64,000 bases of DNA from Pseudogulbenkiania ferrooxidans 2002 (GTDB lineage: Bacteria > Pseudomonadota > Gammaproteobacteria > Burkholderiales > Chromobacteriaceae): the NCBI RefSeq assembly GCF_000174355.1, contig NZ_ACIS01000003.1, positions 124,001 through 188,000 of the forward strand, given 5' to 3'. Made by a program: the position numbers and the translations under genes. Below the pieces are notes generated by a model. The model was not told the origin of the DNA, searched no databases, and worked only from the letters and a program-made list of their open reading frames with translations. Shown here in pieces: positions 9,582 through 18,504 of this stretch (position 1 is its first letter; each line of letters opens with the position of its first letter).

Positions 9582-9968
9582 TCAGCGCACGTCGGCGCCG
9601 CGCTCGGCGAGCAAGAGGCGCAGCACCGAGCGGTGGCAATGCGCCTCCTCGGCGCAGTAGCAGCCGACGGAGAAGCTGCTGTGGTGCGACAGCGCCGCCA
9701 ACAGATCCAGCGTGCGGCTGTTCTCCGGCGTCGCCATCTCGGCACGGTACTGCTTGATGAAGGCCGCCCAGTCGCGGTCCGTCTTGGCCTGCTGCGCCAA
9801 CTTCACCGTTTCAGCGCTGGGCGCCAGGTTCGGGTACCACACGTCGTACCAGTTCTGCGTGGCGAACTCGCTCTTCGGCACACCCCGTGGCGGGCGCCGC
9901 ACCGTGCCGATGCGCAACCCTTCGTCCTGCCGCCGCTCGCTACCCAATCTGACGATATACACCGGCAT
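9582..9968 (-). CDS. DUF488 family protein
   Basis: A 128-residue protein. DUF488 hallmarks are the N-terminal VRLGSERRQDEGLRIGTVRRPPRG, the central W-x-x-F-x-x-x-Y-R-x-E-M and the C-terminal C-x-C-x-E-E-x-H-C-H-R cluster (CYCAEEAHCHRSVL), which may bind metal or be redox active. No biochemical function is established. It follows ynfA on the same strand. Confidence 0.88.
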   Translation of the reverse strand: MPVYIVRLGSERRQDEGLRIGTVRRPPRGVPKSEFATQNWYDVWYPNLAPSAETVKLAQQAKTDRDWAAFIKQYRAEMATPENSRTLDLLAALSHHSSFSVGCYCAEEAHCHRSVLRLLLAERGADVR

Positions 9969-10001
9969 CGTATCCTCCCTCCCCGATCAAGCGCCCGGCC
10001 C

Positions 10002-10337
10002 TCAGCCCGGCCGCGGCGCGAACAGGATGATCGCCATGCCGGCCAGGGTCACCGCGCTGCCCGCCACGTCCCACAGCGAGGGACGGATGCCGTCCACCGC
10101 CCACAGCCAGCCCAGCGCCACCGCGACGTAGACCCCGCCGTAGGCGGCGTAAACCCGTCCCGCCGCCTGGGGATGTAGGGTCAAGAGCCAGGCGAACACC
10201 GTCAGGCTCAGCGCCGCCGGCAGCAGGTACCAGGCCGGCGCCGACTTCTTCAGCCAGAGATACGGCAGATAGCAGCCAATGATTTCGGCCAGCGCCGTGG
10301 CGATGTACAAGGCGAGGGTTTTGGCGATCACAACCAT
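10002..10337 (-). CDS. ynfA: YnfA/UPF0060 small membrane protein
   Basis: A 111-residue protein with four transmembrane helices. [16 protein letters not shown] and [17 protein letters not shown] match YnfA (UPF0060), structurally SMR-like and reported as a drug-efflux protein in some enterobacteria. The ATG at 10337 is chosen so that helix 1 begins within a few residues; the longer frame upstream runs over the neighbouring GFA gene. Confidence 0.9.
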   Translation of the reverse strand: MVVIAKTLALYIATALAEIIGCYLPYLWLKKSAPAWYLLPAALSLTVFAWLLTLHPQAAGRVYAAYGGVYVAVALGWLWAVDGIRPSLWDVAGSAVTLAGMAIILFAPRPG

Positions 10338-10407
10338 GCGAATCCCGATCAATGGCAACCCGGCAGCATAGGCGCGAGCCCGCCCGTGGCGCAAGCTGCG
10401 CCAGCGC

Positions 10408-10755
10408 TCACAGCGCCCGACCGTCGAAGTGCTTGACCGTGAGCGTGTCCAGATCGACGTCGTCGAGGCAGCGCACGTTGACCGCCGCCATCGCGTTCCC
10501 GGCCGGGTCGCGTCCCTCGCCAAACGGGTGCATGCCGCAGGTCGGACAGAAATGGTGCTGGATGACGTGCTTGTTGAAGGTGTAGGTGCTCATGTCCGCC
10601 TCCGGCGTCAGCAGGCGCAGTTGCTGGCGCGGCACGAACCACATCAGCGCCCCCTTGCGGCGACAGATAGAACAGTTGCAAGACATGACCTGGCCGAGAT
10701 CGCCCTCCACGTCGAAGGCGATCCGCCCGCAATGACAGCTTCCATGGTAAATCAT
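10408..10755 (-). CDS. GFA family protein (CENP-V/GFA zinc fold)
   Basis: A 115-residue protein with the GFA zinc-binding cysteines: CHCG near residue 8, CNCSIC near 27 and [10 protein letters not shown] near 90. Family members are annotated as glutathione-dependent formaldehyde-activating enzymes, but most have no proven activity. A second, only distantly similar GFA gene lies at 14353-14778. Confidence 0.9.
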   Translation of the reverse strand: MIYHGSCHCGRIAFDVEGDLGQVMSCNCSICRRKGALMWFVPRQQLRLLTPEADMSTYTFNKHVIQHHFCPTCGMHPFGEGRDPAGNAMAAVNVRCLDDVDLDTLTVKHFDGRAL

Positions 10756-10856
10756 GATGTAGCTCCTTCAATGTCCAACTCTTCAGGCTCATGGCCGCGC
10801 TGCGCGGCCTCGTCAGACGTGGCTTCTGCCAGCACCAAGACCATGATGCTGACGAT

Positions 10857-11270
10857 TTACACATCCTGCGGACCGATCGCCATGAACGGATTCCATGCCA
10901 CTTCCCAGAGATGGCCATCCGGATCGGCGAAATAGCCGCTATAGCCTCCCCAGAAGGCATCTTGTGCCGGTTTCACCAATCGCGCGCCGGCATTCAGCGC
11001 CTGCTCCAGCACCTGATCGACCTCTTCCCGCGTCGACACATTGTGGGCCAGGGCACAGCCGCGAAAACCGCTACCCTCGGCCGGCACCGTGGCGTCTTCG
11101 GCCAGCGCCGTCCACGGATACAGGGCCAGCCAGGTGCCGTGGAGCGCAAAGAAGGCGACGCCGGCCGCCTCCATCGGGTAGCGCGGCAGACCCAGCCCCT
11201 GCTCGTAGAACCGGGTGGCACGGTCGAGGTCGCCGACACCCAGCGTCAGCATGCTGATTCGCGGTTTCAT
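10857..11270 (-). CDS. VOC family (glyoxalase-like) protein
   Basis: A 137-residue protein with the vicinal-oxygen-chelate fold: N-terminal beta-alpha unit (LGVGDLDRATRFYEQGLGL) and C-terminal GYSGYFADPDGHLWEVAWNP. The ATG at 11270 has the ribosome site GGGAG upstream and starts the fold at once; the frame extends to 11849 but that overlaps the OsmC gene. Substrate unknown. Confidence 0.88.
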   Translation of the reverse strand: MKPRISMLTLGVGDLDRATRFYEQGLGLPRYPMEAAGVAFFALHGTWLALYPWTALAEDATVPAEGSGFRGCALAHNVSTREEVDQVLEQALNAGARLVKPAQDAFWGGYSGYFADPDGHLWEVAWNPFMAIGPQDV

Positions 11271-11308
11271 GGTTTTCTCCCTGGCTTGACGATGGCTGCC
11301 GTGCCAGC

Positions 11309-11782
11309 TTACAGCTCCCCGTACACCGGCTCGCAACGCACCTCGGTCTTGACCGAGTTGGCGATGAAGCACTCCTCGTGCGCCTCGTGATGCATCTGGT
11401 CGAGCTGCTCCCGCGTGGGGAGGCGCTCCCCGGAAAACGTCACCTCCGGCCGCAACGTAACCACCGTCATGGCCATCTTGCCAGCCGCATTCTTGGCCAT
11501 GACGCCGACGGCCGCATCGAAGTAGCGCTCGACACAGAACGCGCGCCTGGCGGCAATCGACAGGAACCACAGCATGTGACAGCTCGACAGCGAGGCCACG
11601 AACGCCTCCTCCGGGTCGACGGCGGAGGCGTCGGACATCGGGACGGGAACGACGTGCGGGGACGACGAACCAGGCACTTCCACGCCGCTGTCGAAGCGCA
11701 AAACATGGCGGCGGCTGTAACGGTTGCCGAGGAAATCCTGCTCGCCGCGCTGCCAAAGGACTTCGGCGGTGTACTGGGCCAT
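11309..11782 (-). CDS. OsmC/Ohr-type peroxiredoxin-like protein
   Basis: A 157-residue OsmC-family protein. The two redox cysteines are in SLSSCHMLWFL (about residue 68) and in HEECFIANSVKTEV (about residue 138), as in thiol-dependent organic hydroperoxide reductases. ATG 11782 has an upstream purine-rich stretch (CAGGAGCAGAGA). It lies 38 bp upstream of the VOC gene on the same strand, so the two probably share a stress-related transcript. Confidence 0.9.
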   Translation of the reverse strand: MAQYTAEVLWQRGEQDFLGNRYSRRHVLRFDSGVEVPGSSSPHVVPVPMSDASAVDPEEAFVASLSSCHMLWFLSIAARRAFCVERYFDAAVGVMAKNAAGKMAMTVVTLRPEVTFSGERLPTREQLDQMHHEAHEECFIANSVKTEVRCEPVYGEL

Positions 11783-11988
11783 TCTCTGCTCCTGGGAAAT
11801 GAACGATCGGCAGCTGGCAACAGCGGCACAGCAACCAGCCAATTGGCATGCCAGTTTAGCGCCGGTTCACCCCTCTGGCCCGTCAAAGCGGCACGTGCCC
11901 GCATGCAACGTCATCGGCCAACCTCACGGAGAAGACAACGGATGAAATCCGGGGCTGCACACTCTCCGCCGGCGGGGGGCGTTTCCAA

Positions 11989-12492
<504 letters not shown>

Positions 12493-12634
12493 GATGCGCC
12501 TCCTCACTGCTCGCCATGGCCGAGCCGCCAAGACTACCAGCTTAGACCGCTGTGGACGGGAGGATGCCTCCGAGATCATTCCGGCGGCCTTCACCCTCAC
12601 GGCAAGAGCGAGAGAGACGCATCGCCATCTCAGC

Positions 12635-13051
12635 CTAGTTCGCCCGTCTTTGCCTTGCCTTCACGACGGAGACATTGAGGTCGATTGCGGCACGGATGAG
12701 CGCCTTGAACGCATCCGCGTCGATCTCCTCTCCCTCATGGATATCAATCGCGCGCCTTGTGTTTCCGTCGAGGCTCGAGTTGAAGAGCTTGGCCGGGTCC
12801 TGCAGCAACGCCCCCTTGGCGAAGGTCAACTTCACGATCGACTTATAAGACTCGCCGGTGCAGATGATCCCGTCGTGCGACCAGACGGGCGTGCCCATCC
12901 ATTTCCACTCCTCCACGACGTCCGGGTCGGCCTCTTTGATAAGCTGCCGCATCCGGCTCAAGGCCGCCCCGCGCCAGTCCCCGAGTTCGGCGATTCGTTG
13001 GTCGATCAGCTCGGATGCGGGATGGCCCTCGGTCGAATCCAGTTTTTTCAT
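12635..13051 (-). CDS. DUF1801 domain protein
   Basis: A 138-residue protein with the DUF1801 pattern (DWRGAALSRMRQLIKEADPDVVEEWKW... then ICTGESYKSIVKLTFAKGA). A ribosome site GGGAGGAG lies just upstream of ATG 13051. It opens a set of small leftward genes (12.6-14.8 kb) typical of mobile gene cassettes. Function unknown. Confidence 0.85.
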   Translation of the reverse strand: MKKLDSTEGHPASELIDQRIAELGDWRGAALSRMRQLIKEADPDVVEEWKWMGTPVWSHDGIICTGESYKSIVKLTFAKGALLQDPAKLFNSSLDGNTRRAIDIHEGEEIDADAFKALIRAAIDLNVSVVKARQRRAN

Positions 13052-13086
13052 GCTCTCCTCCCTAGCTTGTCGCTCCCACCAGCCTG

Positions 13087-13494
13087 TCAGCCTGCGGACT
13101 GTGGCTCAGGCGAGTGGCAGGCAATACAGATTTTGTTGCCGTCAGGATCGCGGAAGTAGGTGCCAAAGTAATGCTCGTGGTACTCGGGCCTTAGGCCAGG
13201 AGCGCCGTCACATGTACCTCCGTTGGCGAGTGCGACTCGGTAGGCCTCGGCAACCATTGGTCGGCTTTCAGCGAGAAAGGCCACCATTTAACCATTGCCT
13301 GGCGAGGGGGGCTGTTGGTTGTAGGGAGAGCCGATCAGGAAGAGCGGCCTAGGCTCGTCAGGGCGCTGCCAACCCGCCCAAGGGCGGCTTCGATCACAAA
13401 AGCGAAGCTGGATGCCGAGGCTAGCCATGAGCGGTTCATAAAAAGCCAATGCGCGGTCGATGTCACTCACGCCGATAAAGATATGGGAGAACAT
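13087..13494 (-). pseudogene. VOC family gene interrupted by an in-frame stop
   Basis: Read leftward, residues 1-68 (MFSHIFIGVSDIDRALAFYE ... NQQPPSPGNG) are the N-half of a VOC protein. A TAA at 13288-13290 follows, and the same frame continues directly with MVAFLAESRPMVAEAYR... to RDPDGNKICIACHS, the C-half. VOC relatives read GNG-x-MVAF at this point, so a single codon has become a stop. The alternatives are a sequencing error or two reinitiated half-proteins. No frameshift is needed to join the halves. Confidence 0.8.
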
Positions 13495-13596
13495 ACAGCG
13501 CCCCTTTGTGTGAATATCCGACGTTTGGCATGAGCGGCAGCCGATGGACGCAGCCCCTAGGAGTCTATCTAGGGGGAGTTGGGCAGCACAGTACGT

Positions 13597-14010
13597 CTAC
13601 TGCTTCCTGGCTGTTTCAACATGGCGAGTAAAATTATTCAAAATGGCCTGCCACCCGTCGCGTTGCTGTTCGATGGAATGCGATGGCTCACTATCGAAAG
13701 TCACGCGAACCACAACACCTTTTGGGCTATCCGCAAATTCAACCTGCGCGGTGCGATCGCCAAAGGAATATTCGATCAGTTTGTGTGCCACCACAGCGGT
13801 ATAGGTTCCGGCAAAATCGAACCCCACGCTGCCATCCTTGGCTTCCATTCGTGACGAGAAGATGCCGCCGACGCGCAAATCCACTGTGGCCGAGGTGGTG
13901 TGCCAATCATCAGACGCGGCGTTCCACTGCTTGATATCCTCGGGAGTTGTGTATGCGTGCCAAACGTTCTCGATGGGGGCCGCGACTGTGGTTTCAACAG
14001 TGATTTTCAT
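13597..14010 (-). CDS. SRPBCC/AHSA1-type protein
   Basis: A 137-residue START-like protein: VETTVAAPIENVWHAYTTPEDIKQWN at the N-terminus and GTYTAVVAHKLIEYSFGD in the sheet, ending ERHVE-like helix (RDGWQAILNNFTRHVE). The ATG at 14010 opens the fold. GC content is lower than in the core genes. The sequence upstream (14081-14097) shares a palindrome-containing repeat with the region upstream of the GFA gene at 14778. Likely a former integron cassette; function unknown. Confidence 0.87.
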   Translation of the reverse strand: MKITVETTVAAPIENVWHAYTTPEDIKQWNAASDDWHTTSATVDLRVGGIFSSRMEAKDGSVGFDFAGTYTAVVAHKLIEYSFGDRTAQVEFADSPKGVVVRVTFDSEPSHSIEQQRDGWQAILNNFTRHVETARKQ

Positions 14011-14352
14011 GACGAGCGTCCTTCTTGGTTTGGGGCAATTAGATTTGGCGATGTGGTGCACCGGTGTACTCAAGCTAGAAGACGTATTTTTTACGTCATC
14101 ATCCAGAATGCGTGGCAACAATCATGCTGGCCATGATTGCCACAGAACTATTTATGACATAAGAGTGCGAAATAGCTACCGGGAAATACGTCATATCCAC
14201 ACCTCTTCCCACGCTGCTTGATCAGGTGCGCAACCACATCCACCTCTTTGATAGCGCATTGCTCAAGACAGGTGTGATGGACGTTGGGCTTCATGCAGGA
14301 AGCCCAACCTACCGTGCTGTCCGTGTTGAACACCTTGTTATGCACACGCTCT
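14011..14352. other. Spacer with repeat and attC-like remnant
   Basis: About 340 bp between the SRPBCC and GFA genes. It holds the palindrome GACGTATTTTTTACGTC at 14081-14097, a hairpin (GTTGGGCTTC/GAAGCCCAAC around 14284-14308) and the 7-mer GTTATGC at 14337-14343. The last, read leftward (GCATAAC), is an integron RYYYAAC core site just after the GFA stop. An ORF at 14148-14426 on the minus strand overlaps the GFA gene and has no recognisable family features. Confidence 0.5.
14081..14097. repeat. Palindromic repeat copy 1 (GACGTA-T5-TACGTC)
   Basis: Six-base arms around a T5 spacer, about 70 bp upstream of the leftward SRPBCC gene. The flanking bases to 14130 resemble those beside copy 2 at 14822-14838 (TCAYCATC, then GGCAAC/TGCCAC), so the repeated unit is about 35-40 bp. 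It may be a promoter element or part of a cassette recombination site. Confidence 0.55.
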
Positions 14353-14778
14353 CTAGCCCTGAGCTGCGCCTTGTTTTTTAGGGAGCTGGGGGTCCATAAA
14401 ATCCCACGTTGCAGCACTTGCCACATAGAAATCTAACTTTGGTACGTAGAGCGATGCTTCGTTCAACGTGCCTGCCTTTATACCCAGCATGCCGGGAAGA
14501 CTGCTGAACTTTGCAAACAATTGAGAGCCGCAATTCGGGCAGAAGCCTCTTTTGTGCACATTTCCGCTGTCGGCCGTTGACTTGAAATATCTTGCCTCGC
14601 CGGAAACAACAACGTCTTTCTCGTGGAAAAGCATTGCAGGAATAAACGCACTACCTGAAGCCCTTTGACAGTCTTTGCAGTGACAGTTTCCAGAAAATAA
14701 TGGCTCGACATCGATTGAATAGTGGATTGCGCCACAAAGACACTGCCCGGTGTATTTTGAATTCATACTTAAATCCAT
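14353..14778 (-). CDS. GFA family protein on an integron-like gene cassette
   Basis: A 141-residue GFA-fold protein with zinc cysteines CLCG (about 14), CHCKDC (about 33) and CPNCGSQLFAKF (about 80). The start may be 14778 or ATG 14766; neither has a strong ribosome site. The gene is bounded by GCATAAC at 14794-14800 (read leftward GTTATGC, the end of a preceding attC) and GTTATGC at 14337-14343 (read leftward GCATAAC, the start of its own attC), the arrangement of an integron cassette. AT-richer than core genes. Confidence 0.85.
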   Translation of the reverse strand: MDLSMNSKYTGQCLCGAIHYSIDVEPLFSGNCHCKDCQRASGSAFIPAMLFHEKDVVVSGEARYFKSTADSGNVHKRGFCPNCGSQLFAKFSSLPGMLGIKAGTLNEASLYVPKLDFYVASAATWDFMDPQLPKKQGAAQG

Positions 14779-14821
14779 GCTGGTTGGTAACGCGCATAAC
14801 TAGAAGTAGGCGTCCAATAAA

Positions 14822-14838
14822 AACGTATTTTTTACGTC
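14822..14838. repeat. Palindromic repeat copy 2
   Basis: AACGTATTTTTTACGTC, one base different from copy 1 at 14081-14097, lies 44 bp upstream of the leftward GFA gene. Similarity continues for about 20 bp on the right side. Confidence 0.55.
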
Positions 14839-14967
14839 ACCATCTGGACAGCTTGCCACATCACCACCTATGACGGAAGAGTAGGCAGCCCATCCCCAAG
14901 CAGTCCCTTCCTCCTCCACACCGCAGAACCATCATCTGCCAACAGACTGAGCGCCTCCCCAAACAAA

Positions 14968-14998
14968 ACACCCCCGCCTGCAGCGCAAGCGGGGGTGT
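14968..14998 (-). terminator. Rho-independent terminator of the class I fumarase gene
   Basis: Ten-pair stem ACACCCCCGC/GCGGGGGTGT (14968-14977, 14989-14998). Read leftward it is followed by TTTTGTTT, giving a U-rich tail after the fumarase transcript. Confidence 0.85.
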
Positions 14999-15007
14999 GG
15001 ATTTGGC

Positions 15008-15029
15008 CTTCGGCCAACGTTGGCCGAAG
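15008..15029. repeat. Perfect 22-bp palindrome made of two uptake-like 9-mers
   Basis: CTTCGGCCAAC followed directly by its exact complement. It joins two head-to-head copies of the 9-mer found at least 18 times in the window, and lies between the fumarase stop and its terminator. Paired uptake sequences of this kind are a known arrangement in Neisseriaceae and Pasteurellaceae. Confidence 0.8.
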
Positions 15030-15057
15030 AGTTCAGCGTGCGTTCAACAACACGCCA

Positions 15058-16584
15058 TCAGGCGGTGGCGACCGGAATCTTGCCGATCTTGACGCGCCAT
15101 TCGGCCGGGCCGGTGTTGTGCACCGAGGTGCCACAGGAATCCACCGCCACGGTCACCGGCATGTCCTTCACTTCGAACTCGTAGATGGCTTCCATGCCGA
15201 GGTCTTCGAAGCCGACCACCTTGGAGGCCTTGATCGCCTTGGAGACGAGGTAGGCGGAGCCGCCGACGGCCATCAGGTACACCGCCTTGTTGTCCTTGAT
15301 CGCCTCGATCGCCGCCGGGCCGCGCTCGGCCTTGCCGATCATGCCCAGCAGGCCGGTCTGCTCCAGCATCTGGCGGGTGAACTTGTCCATGCGGGTGGCG
15401 GTGGTGGGGCCGGCCGGGCCGACCACTTCGTCACGTACCGGATCGACCGGGCCGACGTAGTAGATGAAGCGGTTGGTGAAGTCCACCGGCAGCTTCTCGC
15501 CCTTGTTCAGCATGTCGACCATGCGCTTGTGCGCAGCGTCGCGGCCGGTAAGGATCTTGCCGTTCAAGAGCAGCACGTCGCCCGGCTGCCAGCTCGCCAC
15601 TTCTTCCTTGGTGATCTTGTCCAGATCGACGCGCTTGCCGTTGGAGCTGTCGTAGGTGATGTCCGGCCAGTCTTCCAGGCTCGGGGTTTCGAGGTGGGCC
15701 GGGCCGCTGCCATCCAGGTGGAAGTGGATGTGACGGGTGGCGGCGCAGTTCGGGATCATGGCGACCGGCAGCGACGCGGCGTGGGTCGGGTAGTCCAGGA
15801 TCTTGACGTCGAGCACGGTGGTGAGACCGCCCAGGCCCTGGGCGCCGATGCCCAGCGCGTTGACCTTCTCGAAGATTTCCAGGCGCAGCGCTTCGACCTT
15901 GGTCAGTTCCGCGCCGCTGTCGGCCTTGGCCTTGAGCTCGTGGATGTCGACGTGGTCCATCAGCGATTCTTTGGCCAGCAGCATCGCCTTTTCCGGGGTG
16001 CCGCCGATGCCGATGCCGAGGATGCCCGGCGGACACCAGCCGGCGCCCATGGTCGGCACGGTCTTGATGACCCAGTCGACGATGGAGTCGGACGGGTTGA
16101 GCGCGTAGAACTTGGATTTGTTCTCGGAGCCACCGCCCTTGGCGGCACAGATTACCTCGACGCCGTCGCCTTCGACGATCTCGAAGTGCACCACGGCCGG
16201 GGTGTTGTCCTTGGAATTCTTGCGCAGGCCGGCCGGGTCGAGCAGCACGGAGGCGCGCAGCTTGTTGTCCGGGTTGTTGTAGGCACGACGCACGCCTTCG
16301 TTGACCATCTCCTGTACCGACAGCTCGGCGTCCCACTGCACCTTCATGCCGACTTTCAGGAACACCACGGCAATACCGGTATCCTGGCAGATCGGACGGC
16401 GGCCTTCGGCGCACATGCGGCTGTTGATCAGGATCTGGGCCATGGCGTCCTTGGCCGCCGGGCTTTCTTCGTGCTGATACGCCTTGTACAGCGCGTCGAT
16501 GTAGTCTTTCGGGTGGTAGCAGCTGATGTACTGGAAGGCATCCGCGATGCTCTGGATGAAGTCTTCCTGACGGATGATGGTCAT
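15058..16584 (-). CDS. fumA: Fumarate hydratase, class I (4Fe-4S)
   Basis: A 508-residue class I fumarase converting fumarate and malate in the TCA cycle. Hallmarks are RPICQDTGIAVVF (cluster-ligand Cys about residue 66), GAGWCPPGILGIGIGG, the C-terminal beta domain GDVLLLNGKILTGRDAAHKR, YYVGPVDP and VAVDSCGTSVH. The ATG at 16584 is preferred over the upstream in-frame start at 16650 because MTIIRQEDFIQSI matches the family N-terminus. It is divergent from fumC, with 376 bp between. Having oxygen-sensitive and stable fumarases side by side suggests switching by oxygen or iron. Confidence 0.95.
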   Translation of the reverse strand: MTIIRQEDFIQSIADAFQYISCYHPKDYIDALYKAYQHEESPAAKDAMAQILINSRMCAEGRRPICQDTGIAVVFLKVGMKVQWDAELSVQEMVNEGVRRAYNNPDNKLRASVLLDPAGLRKNSKDNTPAVVHFEIVEGDGVEVICAAKGGGSENKSKFYALNPSDSIVDWVIKTVPTMGAGWCPPGILGIGIGGTPEKAMLLAKESLMDHVDIHELKAKADSGAELTKVEALRLEIFEKVNALGIGAQGLGGLTTVLDVKILDYPTHAASLPVAMIPNCAATRHIHFHLDGSGPAHLETPSLEDWPDITYDSSNGKRVDLDKITKEEVASWQPGDVLLLNGKILTGRDAAHKRMVDMLNKGEKLPVDFTNRFIYYVGPVDPVRDEVVGPAGPTTATRMDKFTRQMLEQTGLLGMIGKAERGPAAIEAIKDNKAVYLMAVGGSAYLVSKAIKASKVVGFEDLGMEAIYEFEVKDMPVTVAVDSCGTSVHNTGPAEWRVKIGKIPVATA

Positions 16585-16960
16585 GAGGCTGTCTCGCAAA
16601 AACGTGGGGTGATGACGAGTGGCCAGCGGGCTGGCCGCGGGAGCCGCCAAGAGCAGCCGTCCGACGGGAGCGCGATACGGCTGGTCTTAGCGGCCCAGCC
16701 GCCGATTGTAACACCGTTCCGGCCCCGGCTTCTGCCTTGTCGCCCCCATGACAGGCTGCTAGGCTTCATGAAGCACCTGTTCACGATCTTGCTGGACGTC
16801 TCTGGGCGTGATCCCGCAGACCGGAGAGCGCCAGCCGGCGTTCATCGACGATGGGTTTCGCTACGCTCCCCCATCCTACGCTCTACCTCGATCCACGATC
16901 CGCTCTCGACATATCGTGAAGCAGGTTCGGAAAATTGCTTCTCGTGCAGGAGAGACTGTC
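16585..16960. other. fumA-fumC divergent intergenic region
   Basis: This holds the two divergent promoters and a degenerate MITE-like element (16776-16930). No gene is supported: the fumC frame runs open upstream to 16808, but the conserved N-terminus and ribosome site place the start at 16961. Confidence 0.6.
16776..16930. mobile_element. Degenerate MITE-like element, copy C
   Basis: The left end CCTGTTCACGATCTTGCTG (16776-16794) matches the inverted repeat of the two clearer elements at 18365 and 44133. The right end (16911-16930) reads, on the other strand, CCGAACCTGCTTCACGATAT, a decayed inverse of the same sequence. No clear target duplication is visible. Confidence 0.45.
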
Positions 16961-18343
16961 ATGTCCGTCCGTATGGAACGCGATACCTTCGGCGAGATCG
17001 CCGTCCCGGCCAAGCGGCTGTGGGGTGCCCAGACCCAGCGTTCGCTGGAAAACTTCCGTATCTCGAGCGAGAAAATGCCGCCCGAGCTGATCGAGGCGCT
17101 GGCCCAGGTGAAGCGTGCCGCGGCCGGGGTCAATGCCGAGCTCGGCCTCCTGGCACCCGAGCTGGCGGGGGCGATCGAGGCCGCCGCCGGCGAAGTGATC
17201 GCCGGGCAGCATCCGGGCGAGTTTCCGCTGGCAGTGTGGCAGACCGGCTCGGGCACGCAAACCAACATGAACATGAACGAGGTACTGGCCAACCGCGCCA
17301 GCGAGCTAATGGGCGGCGAGCGCGGCGAAGCGCGCATGGTGCACCCGAACGACCACGTCAACCGCGGCCAGTCGTCCAACGACGTGTTCCCCACCGCGAT
17401 GCACGTGGCGGCGGTGGCGGCGCTCGAACAACGCCTGCTGCCGGCGCTGGACGTGCTGGCGGCGACCCTAACCGTCAAGGCGCTGGCGTTCACCGACATC
17501 GTCAAGATCGGGCGAACCCACTTGCAGGATGCTACGCCGCTGACGCTGGGACAGGAGTTTTCCGGCTACGTGGCGCAGTTGGCGCATAGCCGGCGCCATC
17601 TCGAAGACGCGCTGCCGCACCTGTGTGAACTGGCTCTCGGCGGCACGGCGGTCGGCACAGGGCTCAACGCACATCCGGAATTCGCGGTGCGCGTGGCGCA
17701 AAGGTTGGCCGAAGACACCGGCCTGCCCTTCGTCACCGCTCCCAACAAGTTCGAGGCGCTGGCGACGCACGACGCGCTGGTGCACGGCCACGGCGCGCTG
17801 AAGACGCTGGCCGCTGCGCTGATGAAGCTCGCCAACGACGTGCGCTGGCTGGCCAGTGGGCCGCGTTGCGGCATCGGCGAGATCACCATTCCTGAGAACG
17901 AGCCGGGCAGCTCGATCATGCCGGGCAAGGTCAACCCGACGCAGAGCGAAGCGCTGACCATGGCCTGCGCCCAGGTGCTGGGCAACGATGTGGCGGTCAA
18001 CATCGGCGGTGCCAGCGGCAACTTCGAGCTCAACGTGTTCAAGCCGCTGATCATCCACAACTTCCTGCAGAGCGTGCGCCTGCTGGCCGACGGCATGACC
18101 AGCTTCAACGAGCACTGCGCGGCCGGCATCGAACCGAACCGCGCCCGCATTGACGAGCTGCTGGAAAAATCGCTGATGCTGGTGACGGCGCTCAATCCGC
18201 ACATCGGCTACGACAAGGCGGCAGCCATCGCCAAGAAAGCGCACCAGGAAGGGCTGACGCTACGCGAGGCGGCGCTGGCCAGCGGCTACCTGACGGCGGA
18301 GCAGTTCGACGCCTGGGTGAAGCCACAGGACATGGTGGGCTGA
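16961..18343 (+). CDS. fumC: Fumarate hydratase, class II
   Basis: A 460-residue homotetrameric, iron-independent fumarase. Visible motifs are [40 protein letters not shown] and the superfamily signature [16 protein letters not shown] 16961 has CAGGAGAGA upstream and starts [12 protein letters not shown] as in the family. An uptake-like 9-mer lies inside the gene at 17705-17713. It is divergent from the class I fumarase and convergent with modE, with a MITE between. Confidence 0.96.
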   Translation: MSVRMERDTFGEIAVPAKRLWGAQTQRSLENFRISSEKMPPELIEALAQVKRAAAGVNAELGLLAPELAGAIEAAAGEVIAGQHPGEFPLAVWQTGSGTQTNMNMNEVLANRASELMGGERGEARMVHPNDHVNRGQSSNDVFPTAMHVAAVAALEQRLLPALDVLAATLTVKALAFTDIVKIGRTHLQDATPLTLGQEFSGYVAQLAHSRRHLEDALPHLCELALGGTAVGTGLNAHPEFAVRVAQRLAEDTGLPFVTAPNKFEALATHDALVHGHGALKTLAAALMKLANDVRWLASGPRCGIGEITIPENEPGSSIMPGKVNPTQSEALTMACAQVLGNDVAVNIGGASGNFELNVFKPLIIHNFLQSVRLLADGMTSFNEHCAAGIEPNRARIDELLEKSLMLVTALNPHIGYDKAAAIAKKAHQEGLTLREAALASGYLTAEQFDAWVKPQDMVG

Positions 18344-18364
18344 GCGCAGCCCGGCCGACGCTTA

Positions 18365-18504
18365 GAGCCTGTTTACGATCTCACGAGCGAGAGCGAGACA
18401 AGGCAAAAATGGCTGAGGAAGCGGAGTTTACGAGGGGTAAATGAGCATTCCGAAGTCGTTTTTAACGCCGTACCGCCGAAGCGCAGCAGATCGCAAACAG
18501 GTTC
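18365..18504. mobile_element. MITE-like element, copy A (TTA target duplication)
   Basis: A 140-bp element with 17-bp terminal inverted repeats: GAGCCTGTTTACGATCT (18365-18381) and AGATCGCAAACAGGTTC (18488-18504), 15 of 17 matching. It is flanked by TTA at 18362-18364 and 18505-18507. The right TTA is the TAA stop of the leftward modE gene. A TNA duplication suggests mobilisation by an IS5-related transposase. No coding capacity. Confidence 0.75.

Noticed and set aside
14148-14426. 92-codon minus-strand ORF overlapping the GFA gene's 3' end
   Set aside because: It spans the presumed attC remnant, overlaps a real gene by about 75 bp and resembles no family.
14995-17589. 864-codon plus-strand frame over the class I fumarase
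   Set aside because: Antisense shadow of fumA that then runs out of frame into fumC; no domain recognised.
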